Assembly (NCBI GenBank): GCA_022827165.1
Contig: JAJDTN010000321.1
Span: 1-40,921, forward strand
Length of the DNA stretch: 40,921 nt
Source of the DNA: Candidatus Latescibacterota bacterium
GTDB lineage: Bacteria; Latescibacterota; UBA2968; UBA8231
Direction of reading: 5' to 3'
Below the pieces are notes generated by a model that did not search any database, was not told the origin of the DNA, and saw nothing but the letters and a program-made list of their open reading frames with translations. Every line of letters starts with the position of its first letter. Position 1 is the stretch's first letter. Of this stretch, positions 33,394 to 40,629 are shown one piece after another. Position numbers and translations under genes: made by a program.

Positions 33394-33441
33394 CGCGCCG
33401 TCCCCGAGGCCGTGCGCCAGTGGCACGGGCAGGCGAACTGA
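33394..33441 (+). pseudogene. 3' remnant of a second UroD-type methyltransferase gene
   Basis: In the 86-bp gap between the methyltransferase and corrinoid protein genes, codons 33394-33441 read RAVPEAVRQWHGQAN-stop. The intact gene ends (33308-33355) RAIPSAVQEWHALNN-stop. The two have the same length, 8 of 15 residues identical and others conservative, and about 32 of 48 bases identical. There is no start or upstream coding in the gap. This looks like the last codons of a deleted paralogue, its TGA followed directly by the GTG of the corrinoid gene. Confidence 0.65.
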
Positions 33442-34191
33442 GTGCCCGAACTCTCGGACATACACAACGAGACCCTCCGCCTCGAGATCGAGGAGTACCT
33501 CGAGAGGCCGGAGGAGATCGAGCGCTTCGTGGGGATCTTCTCCGCGGCGCGGCCGATCAACCAGGACATGGCGGCGGCCCTGATCGAGGGCGACCATCAC
33601 ACCGTCGACGCCCTCGCCGCCCAGGCCCTGGAGGAGGGCCTCGAGGCGCTGGAGGTGATGGACGACGGACTGATCGCCGGCATGGGCATCGTGGGGGTCA
33701 AGTTCCGGGAGAACTTCATCTTCGTGCCCGAGGTCCTCGCCTGCGCGCGCGCCATGAAAGCGGGCATGGCCCACATCGAGCCGATCCTGTCGGCCTCGGG
33801 CGCCGAGAAGGCGGGCACGGTGGTGATGGGGACGGTGAAGGGCGACCTCCACGACATCGGCAAGAACCTGTGCATCATGATGCTCAACGGCGCCGGCTTC
33901 GACGTCATCGACCTCGGCGTCGACACCTCGGAGGACGAGTTCATCGACGCGGTGGAGGAGTCGGGGGCGCGGGTCATGGGGATGTCGGCCCTGCTGACGA
34001 CGACGATGCCCAACATGGGCAAGACGATCGAGGCCTTCATCGACGCCGACCTGCGCGACGACGTGCAGATCATGGTGGGCGGGGCGCCCGTGACCCAGGA
34101 GTTCGCCGAGGACATGGGCGCCGACGGCTACGGCAAGGACGCCCTGGCCTGCGTGGAGCTGGCCAAGCAGCTGGCTCAGAACGGAAGCTGA
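33442..34191 (+). CDS. B12-binding corrinoid protein (MtbC/MetH-module type)
   Basis: A 249-aa methyl carrier. Domain 1 (about 35-120) is the four-helix cap (INQDMAAALIEGDHHTVDALAAQ..., VGVKFRENFIFVPEVLACARAM). Domain 2 (about 122-249) is the Rossmann-like cobalamin domain with GTVKGDLHDIGKN, where His137 would coordinate cobalt and Asp135 forms the ligand triad, then GMSALLTTTMPNM and MVGGAPVTQEFAEDMGADGY. About 30 extra residues precede the cap. Such proteins shuttle methyl groups between a donor-side and an acceptor-side methyltransferase. GTG start, directly after the remnant's TGA; a weak SD (GGGCAGG). The TGA overlaps the next ATG by one base. Confidence 0.93.
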   Translation: MPELSDIHNETLRLEIEEYLERPEEIERFVGIFSAARPINQDMAAALIEGDHHTVDALAAQALEEGLEALEVMDDGLIAGMGIVGVKFRENFIFVPEVLACARAMKAGMAHIEPILSASGAEKAGTVVMGTVKGDLHDIGKNLCIMMLNGAGFDVIDLGVDTSEDEFIDAVEESGARVMGMSALLTTTMPNMGKTIEAFIDADLRDDVQIMVGGAPVTQEFAEDMGADGYGKDALACVELAKQLAQNGS

Positions 34192-34526
34192 TGGCGGGGA
34201 TCCGGCCCGAAGAGGTGCAGAAGCGCTTCGACCGCCTCACCGAGATCTTCGGCGGCATCGTCGAGCACGCCGACCTCCAGGCTTCGCTGCGGTGCCCGTA
34301 CCGCGACCGGCACGACCTGTGCACGGCCAAGTTCCACTGCAAGAACCAGACCCCCGCCGGTGACGCCGCCGACGGCGACCTGTCGTGCTCCCACGACGGC
34401 CGCTTCGACTACCGCAGCGCCTGGGAATCCGACCCGCGCACCGGCGAGCGCGCCCGCCGCCGCATCGAGACCATCCGCGAGCGCGCCGCCGAAGACCGCC
34501 AGGGGCGCCGCGGCCCCCGGCGCTGA
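34191..34526 (+). CDS. Small Cys-rich uncharacterised protein in corrinoid operon
   Basis: A 111-aa protein I do not recognise. An N-terminal helix (PEEVQKRFDRLTEIFGGIV) leads to a block with four cysteines: Cys35, Cys44, Cys50 and Cys66 (LRCPYRDRHDLCTAKFHCKN, then LSCSHDG), with His41 and His49 between them, so a zinc or iron-sulfur site is plausible. The C-terminal third is Arg-rich and helical. The ATG overlaps the corrinoid gene's stop (TGATG) and the reactivase gene follows after 17 bp, so it is expressed with both. A role in corrinoid redox, metal delivery or reactivation can be imagined, but nothing in the sequence proves one. Confidence 0.7.
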   Translation: MAGIRPEEVQKRFDRLTEIFGGIVEHADLQASLRCPYRDRHDLCTAKFHCKNQTPAGDAADGDLSCSHDGRFDYRSAWESDPRTGERARRRIETIRERAAEDRQGRRGPRR

Positions 34527-34543
34527 CGGCCGGCCCCCCGGCC

Positions 34544-36202
34544 ATGGCCGTCGTCCGCGCCCCCGGCCTCGAGCCTCGGAGGCTGACACCGGGGCGCACC
34601 CTCTTCGACTACGCCGACGACCTGCGGCTGCGGGTCCCCACCTCGTGCCTGCGCAACGGCTACTGCCACGAGTGCGTGGTCGAGGTCCACTCGGGCATGG
34701 AGGCCCTGCGCCCCCGCTCGGAGGCGGAACGGTTCCTGCGCGACCCCTACCGCCTCGCCTGTCAGGCCCTCGTCGTCGAGGATCTCGACGTCGACTTCGA
34801 GCCCCTCCGGCGGTCGCCGCAGATCCTCTCCGGCACCCGCCCCCGCCGCATCGAGCTTGACCCCGTCGTCGGCCGCCGCGGCGACGAGGTCCTCTACGAC
34901 GGCGAGCCCGTCGACCGCTACCGGGGCCACCTCTACGGCCTGGCCATCGATCTCGGGACGACGACGGTCGCCATGGACCTCGTCGACCTGGAGACGGGCG
35001 ACTCGGTCTGCGTCACCTCCTTCGAGAACCCCCAGCGCTTCGGCGGCTCCGACGTGATGCACCGCATCACCTACGACGGCGGCCCCCACCACGGCGAGCT
35101 GCAGAAGGCGGTGGCCACCGCCCTCAACCACCACATCGCCGGCATGTGCGACCGCCTCGGCTTCGTCCGCCAGGAGATCTACGAGATCACCCTCGCCGGC
35201 AACCCGACCATGCGCGACCTGCTCTTCCGGCTGGACGTGCAGCCCATCGGCACCCGCCCCTACAAGTCGACGGTGGAGCGCGCCTTCCTCGACGGCGAAC
35301 GGTCGACCACCGCCTGGGTGGAGAAGTCGCGGCGCCTGGGCATCCGCGCCAACATCCACACCCGCGTCTACGGCCTGCCGCTGATCGCCAGCCACGTGGG
35401 CGCCGACACCGCCGCCGCTCTCGTCGCCTGCGACCTGCTGAACGCCGAGGGCGACGGGGTGAGCCTCCTCGTCGACGTGGGCACCAACACCGAGGTGGTC
35501 ATCGCCGGACGGGGGCGGATGGTGGCCGCCTCCTCGCCGGCGGGGCCGGCCTTCGAAGGCGGCCTCGTGGGCTGCGGCATGCCCGGCTACGAGGGCGCCA
35601 TCGAGTCGGTGCGCATCGACGACCACGGGGCCTTCGTCTGCGCCACCATCGGCGGCGCCGAGCCCCTGGGCCTCTGCGGCTCCGGCCTGGTGGACCTGCT
35701 CGCCGAGCTGCGGCGCACCAACCGCATGTCGGAGAAGGGCGTCCTCGGGGACGGCCGGCAGCGCAACCCGCGGGTGATGGTGGCGCCGGAGCAGGGCCTC
35801 GCCTTCTCCGCCGAGGACGCCAGCCACCTGGCCCAGGCGAAAGCGGCCAACTACTGCGGCCAGTATCTTCTGCTGCGCGAGTTCGGCATCGATCCGGCCG
35901 ACGTGTCGCGGCTCTACCTGGCCGGGGGCTTCGCCAACTACGTCGACGCCGCCAATGCGGTGGCCATCGGCTTCCTGGCGCCGGTGCCGGCGGAGCGCGT
36001 CGTCAAGGTCGGCAACGCCGCCCTCCAAGGCGCCCGCGAGGTGCTGCTCAGCCGCGGCCGGCGCCAGCGGCTGGAGGCGGCGGTGGCCGGCATCGAGCAC
36101 GTGGAGCTGGAGACGGTGCCCGAGTTCTTCGACGCCTTCGTCGACGGCTGCATGTTCCGGCCCATGCCCTCCCGCGTCCTCAACCGACAGGATCCCCGTT
36201 GA
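34544..36202 (+). CDS. RACo/RamA-like corrinoid reductive activator (ASKHA, 2Fe-2S)
   Basis: A 552-aa ATP-dependent reactivator that reduces accidentally oxidised Co(II) corrinoid back to Co(I). N-terminal ferredoxin domain: Cys35, Cys41, Cys44 and Cys73 (SCLRNGYCHECVVEV...LAC), a C-x5-C-x2-C-x28-C plant-type 2Fe-2S site. Then a linker and the ASKHA ATPase (DUF4445) domain from about 130: GLAIDLGTTTVAMDLVD (Asp136), ITLAGNPTMRDLL, LLVDVGTNTEVVI, GLCGSGLVDLLAEL and LYLAGGFANYVDAANAV. This is the RACo layout. MetH uses flavodoxin and SAM for the same purpose; here reactivation should be ATP-driven. The gene's end overlaps the next start (TTGA). Confidence 0.92.
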   Translation: MAVVRAPGLEPRRLTPGRTLFDYADDLRLRVPTSCLRNGYCHECVVEVHSGMEALRPRSEAERFLRDPYRLACQALVVEDLDVDFEPLRRSPQILSGTRPRRIELDPVVGRRGDEVLYDGEPVDRYRGHLYGLAIDLGTTTVAMDLVDLETGDSVCVTSFENPQRFGGSDVMHRITYDGGPHHGELQKAVATALNHHIAGMCDRLGFVRQEIYEITLAGNPTMRDLLFRLDVQPIGTRPYKSTVERAFLDGERSTTAWVEKSRRLGIRANIHTRVYGLPLIASHVGADTAAALVACDLLNAEGDGVSLLVDVGTNTEVVIAGRGRMVAASSPAGPAFEGGLVGCGMPGYEGAIESVRIDDHGAFVCATIGGAEPLGLCGSGLVDLLAELRRTNRMSEKGVLGDGRQRNPRVMVAPEQGLAFSAEDASHLAQAKAANYCGQYLLLREFGIDPADVSRLYLAGGFANYVDAANAVAIGFLAPVPAERVVKVGNAALQGAREVLLSRGRRQRLEAAVAGIEHVELETVPEFFDAFVDGCMFRPMPSRVLNRQDPR

Positions 36203-37209
36203 AGAGCTTCCGCCAACGACTGGACGACCCGGAGCCCGTCCTCTTCGACGGCGGTTTCGGCACCCAGCTCTTCGCCCGCGGGGTGGAACTGCCCAACAGC
36301 GCCCTGGCCAACGCCCACCACCCCGAGGCCGTCGTCGACGTCCACCGGGCCTACATCGCCGCCGGCTCGGAGATGATCGAGACGAACACCTTCGTCGCCT
36401 CCGCCCTGCACCTGGAGATGGCCGATGCCGGCGACCTCTCCGCCGGCGAGCTGTCCAGGCTCGCAGCCGCCCACGCCCGGCGGGCGGTGGAGGAGAGCGG
36501 AGACCCGGTCTACGTGGCCGGCTGCCTGGGGCCCTCTCCCGGGGCGATCGAGGCCGACGCCGGAGACACCGACTTCGGCATCGCCGACGACAAGGTCCGC
36601 GCCGCCCACCAGGAGGTGGCCGAGGGCCTGGCTTCCGCCGGCGTCGACCTGTTCCTGGTGGAAACCATGTTCTCGGCCCGCGAGGCGGCCATCGCCGTCG
36701 ACGTGGCCCGGGGCTTCGGTCTGCCCGTGGCCATCTGTCTGACCTACAAGTACACCCGGGACCGGCGGACCAAGCAGGTCGTCTACCGCACCGACTGGGG
36801 CCACTCCCCCGCCGACGCCGTCGAGATCCTCGGCTCCGGGGAGCACTCCGGCGGCGACGATCTGCTGCCCTCGATCGACATCTTCGGCCTCAACTGCGGC
36901 GCCGAGTCCCGGCGCGAGGAGCACTCCGGCATGGCCTACGCCATCGAGGGCACGAGACAGACCGCCGCGGCCCTCGCCGCGCGCGGCCTGAACGGCCTCC
37001 GCCTGGCCGCCTACCCGAACGCGGGTCTGCCGAAGCTGGACCGCGAAACCCGCCAGACCTACTACCTGCAGGGTCCGGATGTGATGATCGCGAGCCTCGA
37101 CGCGCTGCAACAGGCGGGCGCCTGGCTCATCGGCGGCTGCTGCGGCACCACCCCCGACCACATCCGCGCCTTCCGCGACGGCCTCGACGCCGGCGCCGAC
37201 GATGGCTGA
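36199..37209 (+). CDS. Homocysteine S-methyltransferase (Hcy domain, MetH N-terminal type)
   Basis: A 336-aa zinc enzyme that passes a methyl group to homocysteine to make methionine. It is only the Hcy barrel domain found at the N-terminus of MetH and in BHMT. Seen: LFDGGFGTQLFARGVELP, AGSEMIETNTFVASAL, FLVETMFSAREAAIAVD and the three zinc cysteines Cys233 (FGLNCGA) and Cys314-Cys315 (IGGCCGTTP). The start TTG at 36199 overlaps the reactivase stop as TTGA; no other start gives the family N-terminus. In context it is the natural acceptor-side partner of the corrinoid protein, though betaine or S-methylmethionine as donors are known in the family. The stop lies inside the next gene (8-bp overlap). 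Confidence 0.9.
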   Translation: MKSFRQRLDDPEPVLFDGGFGTQLFARGVELPNSALANAHHPEAVVDVHRAYIAAGSEMIETNTFVASALHLEMADAGDLSAGELSRLAAAHARRAVEESGDPVYVAGCLGPSPGAIEADAGDTDFGIADDKVRAAHQEVAEGLASAGVDLFLVETMFSAREAAIAVDVARGFGLPVAICLTYKYTRDRRTKQVVYRTDWGHSPADAVEILGSGEHSGGDDLLPSIDIFGLNCGAESRREEHSGMAYAIEGTRQTAAALAARGLNGLRLAAYPNAGLPKLDRETRQTYYLQGPDVMIASLDALQQAGAWLIGGCCGTTPDHIRAFRDGLDAGADDG

Positions 37210-37471
37210 GTACCAGGTCCTCTACTGGCGGGACATCCCCGCCCAGGTCCGCGTCTTCGGCGGCCGGCGGCCCCTCTCCCGGCCCCTGCCCGACCGCTTC
37301 CAGCAGGCCATCGACCGCGTCGCCATGCGCGACGGTCTCGCCGGCACCGACGACTACCTGGCCCAGTGGCAGTGGACCGAGAAGCGCACCGGCGACGGCG
37401 AGCCGGAGGAGTTGCTCGGCCGCCTCATCGAGGAGCTGGCAGCCGAGTACGACGCCGCCAACCCCGGCTGA
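37202..37471 (+). CDS. PF13769-like small protein ('virulence factor' family)
   Basis: An 89-aa acidic, soluble protein. YQVLYWRDIPAQVRVFGGRR near the start, then FQQAIDRVAMRDGLAGTDDY and LAQWQW, match the small family called 'virulence factor' (PF13769): Y-W-R-D-I-P-A-Q-V, L-x-x-x-F, AID-x-x-A-M and D-x-Y-L-x-x-W. From memory, this family often sits beside corrinoid/RamA-like and methylene-folate reductase genes in Rhodobacteraceae; its function is unknown and the name is not informative. Here it overlaps the homocysteine methyltransferase gene by 8 bp and precedes mnmG by 3 bp, so it belongs to the methyl-transfer operon. Confidence 0.75.
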   Translation: MAEYQVLYWRDIPAQVRVFGGRRPLSRPLPDRFQQAIDRVAMRDGLAGTDDYLAQWQWTEKRTGDGEPEELLGRLIEELAAEYDAANPG

Positions 37472-37474
37472 GCC

Positions 37475-39421
37475 GTGGCCGCCACCTACCCCAAGAGCTA
37501 CGAGACGATCGTCGTCGGCGGCGGCCACGCCGGCACCGAGGCGGCCCTGGCGGCGGCGCGCATGGGCGCCGAGACCCTGCTGGTGACGATGAACCTCGAC
37601 ACCATCGGCCAGATGTCGTGCAATCCCGCCATCGGCGGCATCGGCAAGGGCCACATGGTCAAGGAGATCGACGCCCTCGGCGGCCAGATGGGCGTCAACA
37701 CCGACCTCGCCGGCATCCAGTTCCGGCGCCTCAACACGCGCCGGGGCCCGGCGGTGCGCGCCACCCGCGCCCAGTGCGACAAGAAGGCCTACCAGCTCGA
37801 GCTGAAGTACGCCTGCGAGGCCCAGCCCCGCCTCGACGTGCGCCAGGGCATGATGGAGAGCCTGCGGGTGGAGGACGGCGCCGTGCGCGGCATCGGCGTC
37901 AAGGGGGGGATCGTCTACTCCGGGCGCACCGTCATCCTGACGACGGGGACCTTCCTGCGCGGCAAGATCCACGTGGGCGACTTCCGGTACGCCGCCGGCC
38001 GCGCCGGCGAGGGCTCGGCCGACCGCGCCGCCGAGGGGCTCGCGGGTCTGGGGTTCCGGATCGGCCGCCTGAAGACGGGCACGCCGCCGCGCGTTAACGG
38101 CAGGACCATCGACTTCTCCGCCCTGGAGCCGCAGCCGGGGGACGAGCCGCCGCCCACCTTCTCCTGCCGCACCGCGGGGCCCGCCCTGCCCCAGATCCCC
38201 TGCTGGATCACGTACACCCACGCCGGGACCCACCAGCTGATCCGCGACAATCTCGAGCGCTCGGCGATGTACTCGGGCCGCATCGAGGGGGTCGGTCCGC
38301 GCTACTGCCCTTCCATCGAGGACAAGGTGGTGCGCTTCGCCGACCGCGACCGGCACCAGATCTTCGTCGAACCCGAGGGCCTGCGCACTCACGAGCACTA
38401 CATCAACGGCCTTTCCATGAGCCTGCCCGAGGAGGTGCAGCGGCCCGTCCTGCGCTCCCTGCCCGGCCTCGAGCGGGCCGAGATGATGAGGCCCGCCTAC
38501 GCCGTCGAGTACGACTACGCGGAGCCCACCCAGCTCTACCCCACCCTGGAGACCAAGCAGGTGCGGGGGCTGTTCTTCGCCGGGCAGATCAACGGCACCA
38601 CCGGCTACGAGGAGGCGGGCGCCCAGGGGCTGATGGCGGGGATCAACGCCGTCCTCAAGTCCCGCGGCGAGGATGGCTTCGTCCTCGACCGTTCCCAGGC
38701 GTATATCGGCGTGCTCATCGACGACCTGGTGACCAAGGGGACGACGGAGCCCTACCGCATCTTCACGTCGCGGGCGGAGTACCGCCTGCTGCTGCGCGAG
38801 GACAACGCCGACGAACGCCTCACGGAGCACGGCCGCCGCTTCGGCATCGTCGACGACGAGAGCTGGCGGAAGTACGAGATCAAGCGCGACAGCATCGCCG
38901 CCGAGATGGAGCGCCTGGAGTCGCAGCGCCTGCCCCTGGGGGAGGGCCTCGACGAGCTGCTGCGGCAGCGGCAGACGGCGCCGGTGCGCCAGCCTCCCCT
39001 GCTGCGCGACCTGCTGCGGCGGCCGGAGCTGCGCTATGCCGACATCGCCGCCCTGGCGCCCCCCCGGCGGCCGCTGACGCCGGAGGCGGGGGAGTGCGTG
39101 GAGGCGCGGATCAAGTACGCCGGCTACGTCGACCGTCAGGCCGAGGAGGTGGAGCGGCTGCGGCGCATGGAGACGCTGCGCATCCCGGAGGACTTCGACT
39201 ACGACGCGGAGGCGCGCCAGCTCTCCTCGGAGGCGCGCCAGAAGCTCGGGCGCGTGCGGCCCCGCTCCCTGGGGCAGGCGTCGCGCATCTCGGGCGTCTC
39301 CCCCGCCGACGTGTCGTCGCTGATGGTGCTCCTCAAGGCGCGGCGGGGGCGGCGGGCGCCGGCGGCTCCGGCCTCTTCACCTTCCGAACCCGCGAGTCCT
39401 CGGTCAGCAGCCAGCGGTTGA
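37475..39421 (+). CDS. mnmG: tRNA uridine-5-carboxymethylaminomethyl modification enzyme MnmG
   Basis: A 648-aa FAD enzyme that, with MnmE, modifies wobble U34 of several tRNAs. Seen: FAD-binding [17 protein letters not shown] (14-30), [102 protein letters not shown] and the C-terminal helical domain ending [27 protein letters not shown] start 3 bp after the previous stop. The last ~29 residues are Ala/Pro/Ser-rich, absent from usual MnmG, and encoded within the convergent CBM9 gene's 3' end (89-bp overlap). MnmE is not in the window. Confidence 0.95.
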   Translation: MAATYPKSYETIVVGGGHAGTEAALAAARMGAETLLVTMNLDTIGQMSCNPAIGGIGKGHMVKEIDALGGQMGVNTDLAGIQFRRLNTRRGPAVRATRAQCDKKAYQLELKYACEAQPRLDVRQGMMESLRVEDGAVRGIGVKGGIVYSGRTVILTTGTFLRGKIHVGDFRYAAGRAGEGSADRAAEGLAGLGFRIGRLKTGTPPRVNGRTIDFSALEPQPGDEPPPTFSCRTAGPALPQIPCWITYTHAGTHQLIRDNLERSAMYSGRIEGVGPRYCPSIEDKVVRFADRDRHQIFVEPEGLRTHEHYINGLSMSLPEEVQRPVLRSLPGLERAEMMRPAYAVEYDYAEPTQLYPTLETKQVRGLFFAGQINGTTGYEEAGAQGLMAGINAVLKSRGEDGFVLDRSQAYIGVLIDDLVTKGTTEPYRIFTSRAEYRLLLREDNADERLTEHGRRFGIVDDESWRKYEIKRDSIAAEMERLESQRLPLGEGLDELLRQRQTAPVRQPPLLRDLLRRPELRYADIAALAPPRRPLTPEAGECVEARIKYAGYVDRQAEEVERLRRMETLRIPEDFDYDAEARQLSSEARQKLGRVRPRSLGQASRISGVSPADVSSLMVLLKARRGRRAPAAPASSPSEPASPRSAASG

Positions 39422-40487
39422 TGGCGCCGTCGCCGTGCAGGTCGGCGGCCTCCTCGACCCAGGCCTCGTACCCGTGCTCCGCCGCCGCGATCCCCGGCGG
39501 CCAGTGGAAGCCGTCCACCGTCCGGGGCGCGAGTCCGAGGCTCTCGGGCCCGGCGGCGTAGGCCAGCCCCTTGCGGGCGCGGACCCGCTGCCGCCAGTAG
39601 ATCTCCCGCAGCAGGCGGATCGCCGCGTCCTCGGGCGGCAGCTCGAAGTCGCCGCCGGCGGCCCCGGGGCCGACCACCTCGTGGGCGAAACGCACGTAGC
39701 CCCACTGCTCCGGGAAGTGCATGTTGATCAGGCCCTGGGGCGACCACACCCAGTTGTCCTCGCGCTCGCCGGGGATCTTCACGTAGCCCTGCCCGTCCTC
39801 GGCGGCCACGACCCGCCACTGCACGCGGGAGAAGTTGATCCGCCAGATGTGGCCGTCCTCGGGGGGCACGGCGGTGCGGCTGGGACGGCGCAGCCCCTCC
39901 CAGGGGAAGGCGATCTCCACCGACCAGCCCTCGTCCTCGTCGCCGGGGTCGTTGATCGTGCCGTAGACCCGGACCCCCGTGCGCAGGCCGGGAATGTCCC
40001 AGGCGTGGACCGGGGGCCCGCCGTCGCGGTAGGGCCGCACCAGCAGCAGGTCCCACTCGGTGCCGAAGGCGTTGACCTCGTACTCGTAGTAGTTGTGGGT
40101 GTCCCAGTCGGGGTCGACGAAGACCTCGAAGTCGTTGTCGTGGAAGATGACGGCGTCGCGCTCGGTGAGGGTGGCCCAGACATGGGGCTCCTCGAGGAAG
40201 GCGGCGACGTAGAAGTGCTCGTCGTCCCACAGCATCCTGGCCCGGGTCTGCAGCCGCGGCGCCGCCTTGAGGTCGCCCTCGATGTCGACGAAGAGCTGCG
40301 TCCAGGGGGCGTGCTGCCAGGAGGGCTCGTCGAGGGAGCCGTCGACGACGACCGCCCCGGAGGCGCGGAAGGCGGTATAGCGCCGCGGCTCGATTCCCGC
40401 CAGGTGCTCCGGGTCCCACGGCGCCCCGAGGGCCGCCGCAGCCACGGCCGGAGCGATCAGCAGAGCGCGAAAACCACCGATGGCCAC
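39333..40487 (-). CDS. Secreted CBM9-like carbohydrate-binding protein
   Basis: A 384-aa exported protein. A signal peptide (about 1-21, ending AAALGA) is followed by a carbohydrate-binding family 9-like domain (about 40-260): [51 protein letters not shown] (split here by type), [36 protein letters not shown] and [16 protein letters not shown]. Calcium- and sugar-contact residues of CBM9 are of the kind seen here, but no catalytic domain follows; the remaining ~120 residues hold W-rich and helical parts and an Ala/Pro tail. Proteins of this type are common in polymer-degrading lineages and may bind glycans outside the inner membrane. GTG start with GGAG upstream. Confidence 0.85.
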   Translation of the reverse strand: MAIGGFRALLIAPAVAAAALGAPWDPEHLAGIEPRRYTAFRASGAVVVDGSLDEPSWQHAPWTQLFVDIEGDLKAAPRLQTRARMLWDDEHFYVAAFLEEPHVWATLTERDAVIFHDNDFEVFVDPDWDTHNYYEYEVNAFGTEWDLLLVRPYRDGGPPVHAWDIPGLRTGVRVYGTINDPGDEDEGWSVEIAFPWEGLRRPSRTAVPPEDGHIWRINFSRVQWRVVAAEDGQGYVKIPGEREDNWVWSPQGLINMHFPEQWGYVRFAHEVVGPGAAGGDFELPPEDAAIRLLREIYWRQRVRARKGLAYAAGPESLGLAPRTVDGFHWPPGIAAAEHGYEAWVEEAADLHGDGAINRWLLTEDSRVRKVKRPEPPAPAAPAAP

Positions 40488-40532
40488 CTCGTCTATCTCC
40501 AGTCTGCGCCGTCACTTGGCCCCGATCTTCAC

Positions 40533-40562
40533 TTGCGGGGAACGGGCGCCGCCCCCTATACT
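40533..40562 (+). promoter_or_regulatory. Predicted promoter of adk
   Basis: TTGCGG (40533-40538), 18 bp, TATACT (40557-40562), the best -10 in the window (5 of 6). Predicted start near 40569 and a leader of about 60 nt before the GTG at 40630. The -10 overlaps the opposite-strand -10 of the CBM9 gene. Confidence 0.5.
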
Positions 40563-40587
40563 ACGCGTTTTCGCCTACCCCCCTCAA
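40558..40587 (-). promoter_or_regulatory. Predicted promoter of the CBM9-like gene
   Basis: On the minus strand TTGAGG (40582-40587), 18 bp, TAGTAT (40558-40563). Predicted start near 40551, with a leader of about 64 nt containing GGAG before the GTG at 40487. It shares five base pairs of its -10 with the adk promoter. Confidence 0.45.
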
Positions 40588-40629
40588 CGAAGGCGCCCAC
40601 GCGTCTCACGCCACCCCAGGGCAGACCGC

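Noticed and set aside
33384..34190. Continuous upstream frame of the Cys-rich gene
   Set aside because: Arg/Gly-rich shadow of the corrinoid gene; real coding begins at the ATG 34191 that overlaps the corrinoid stop.
31677..37471. Interpretation as haem biosynthesis because of the UroD-family protein
   Set aside because: The zinc ligands H-x-C...C and the corrinoid, reactivase and homocysteine partners fit methyl transfer, not uroporphyrinogen decarboxylation.
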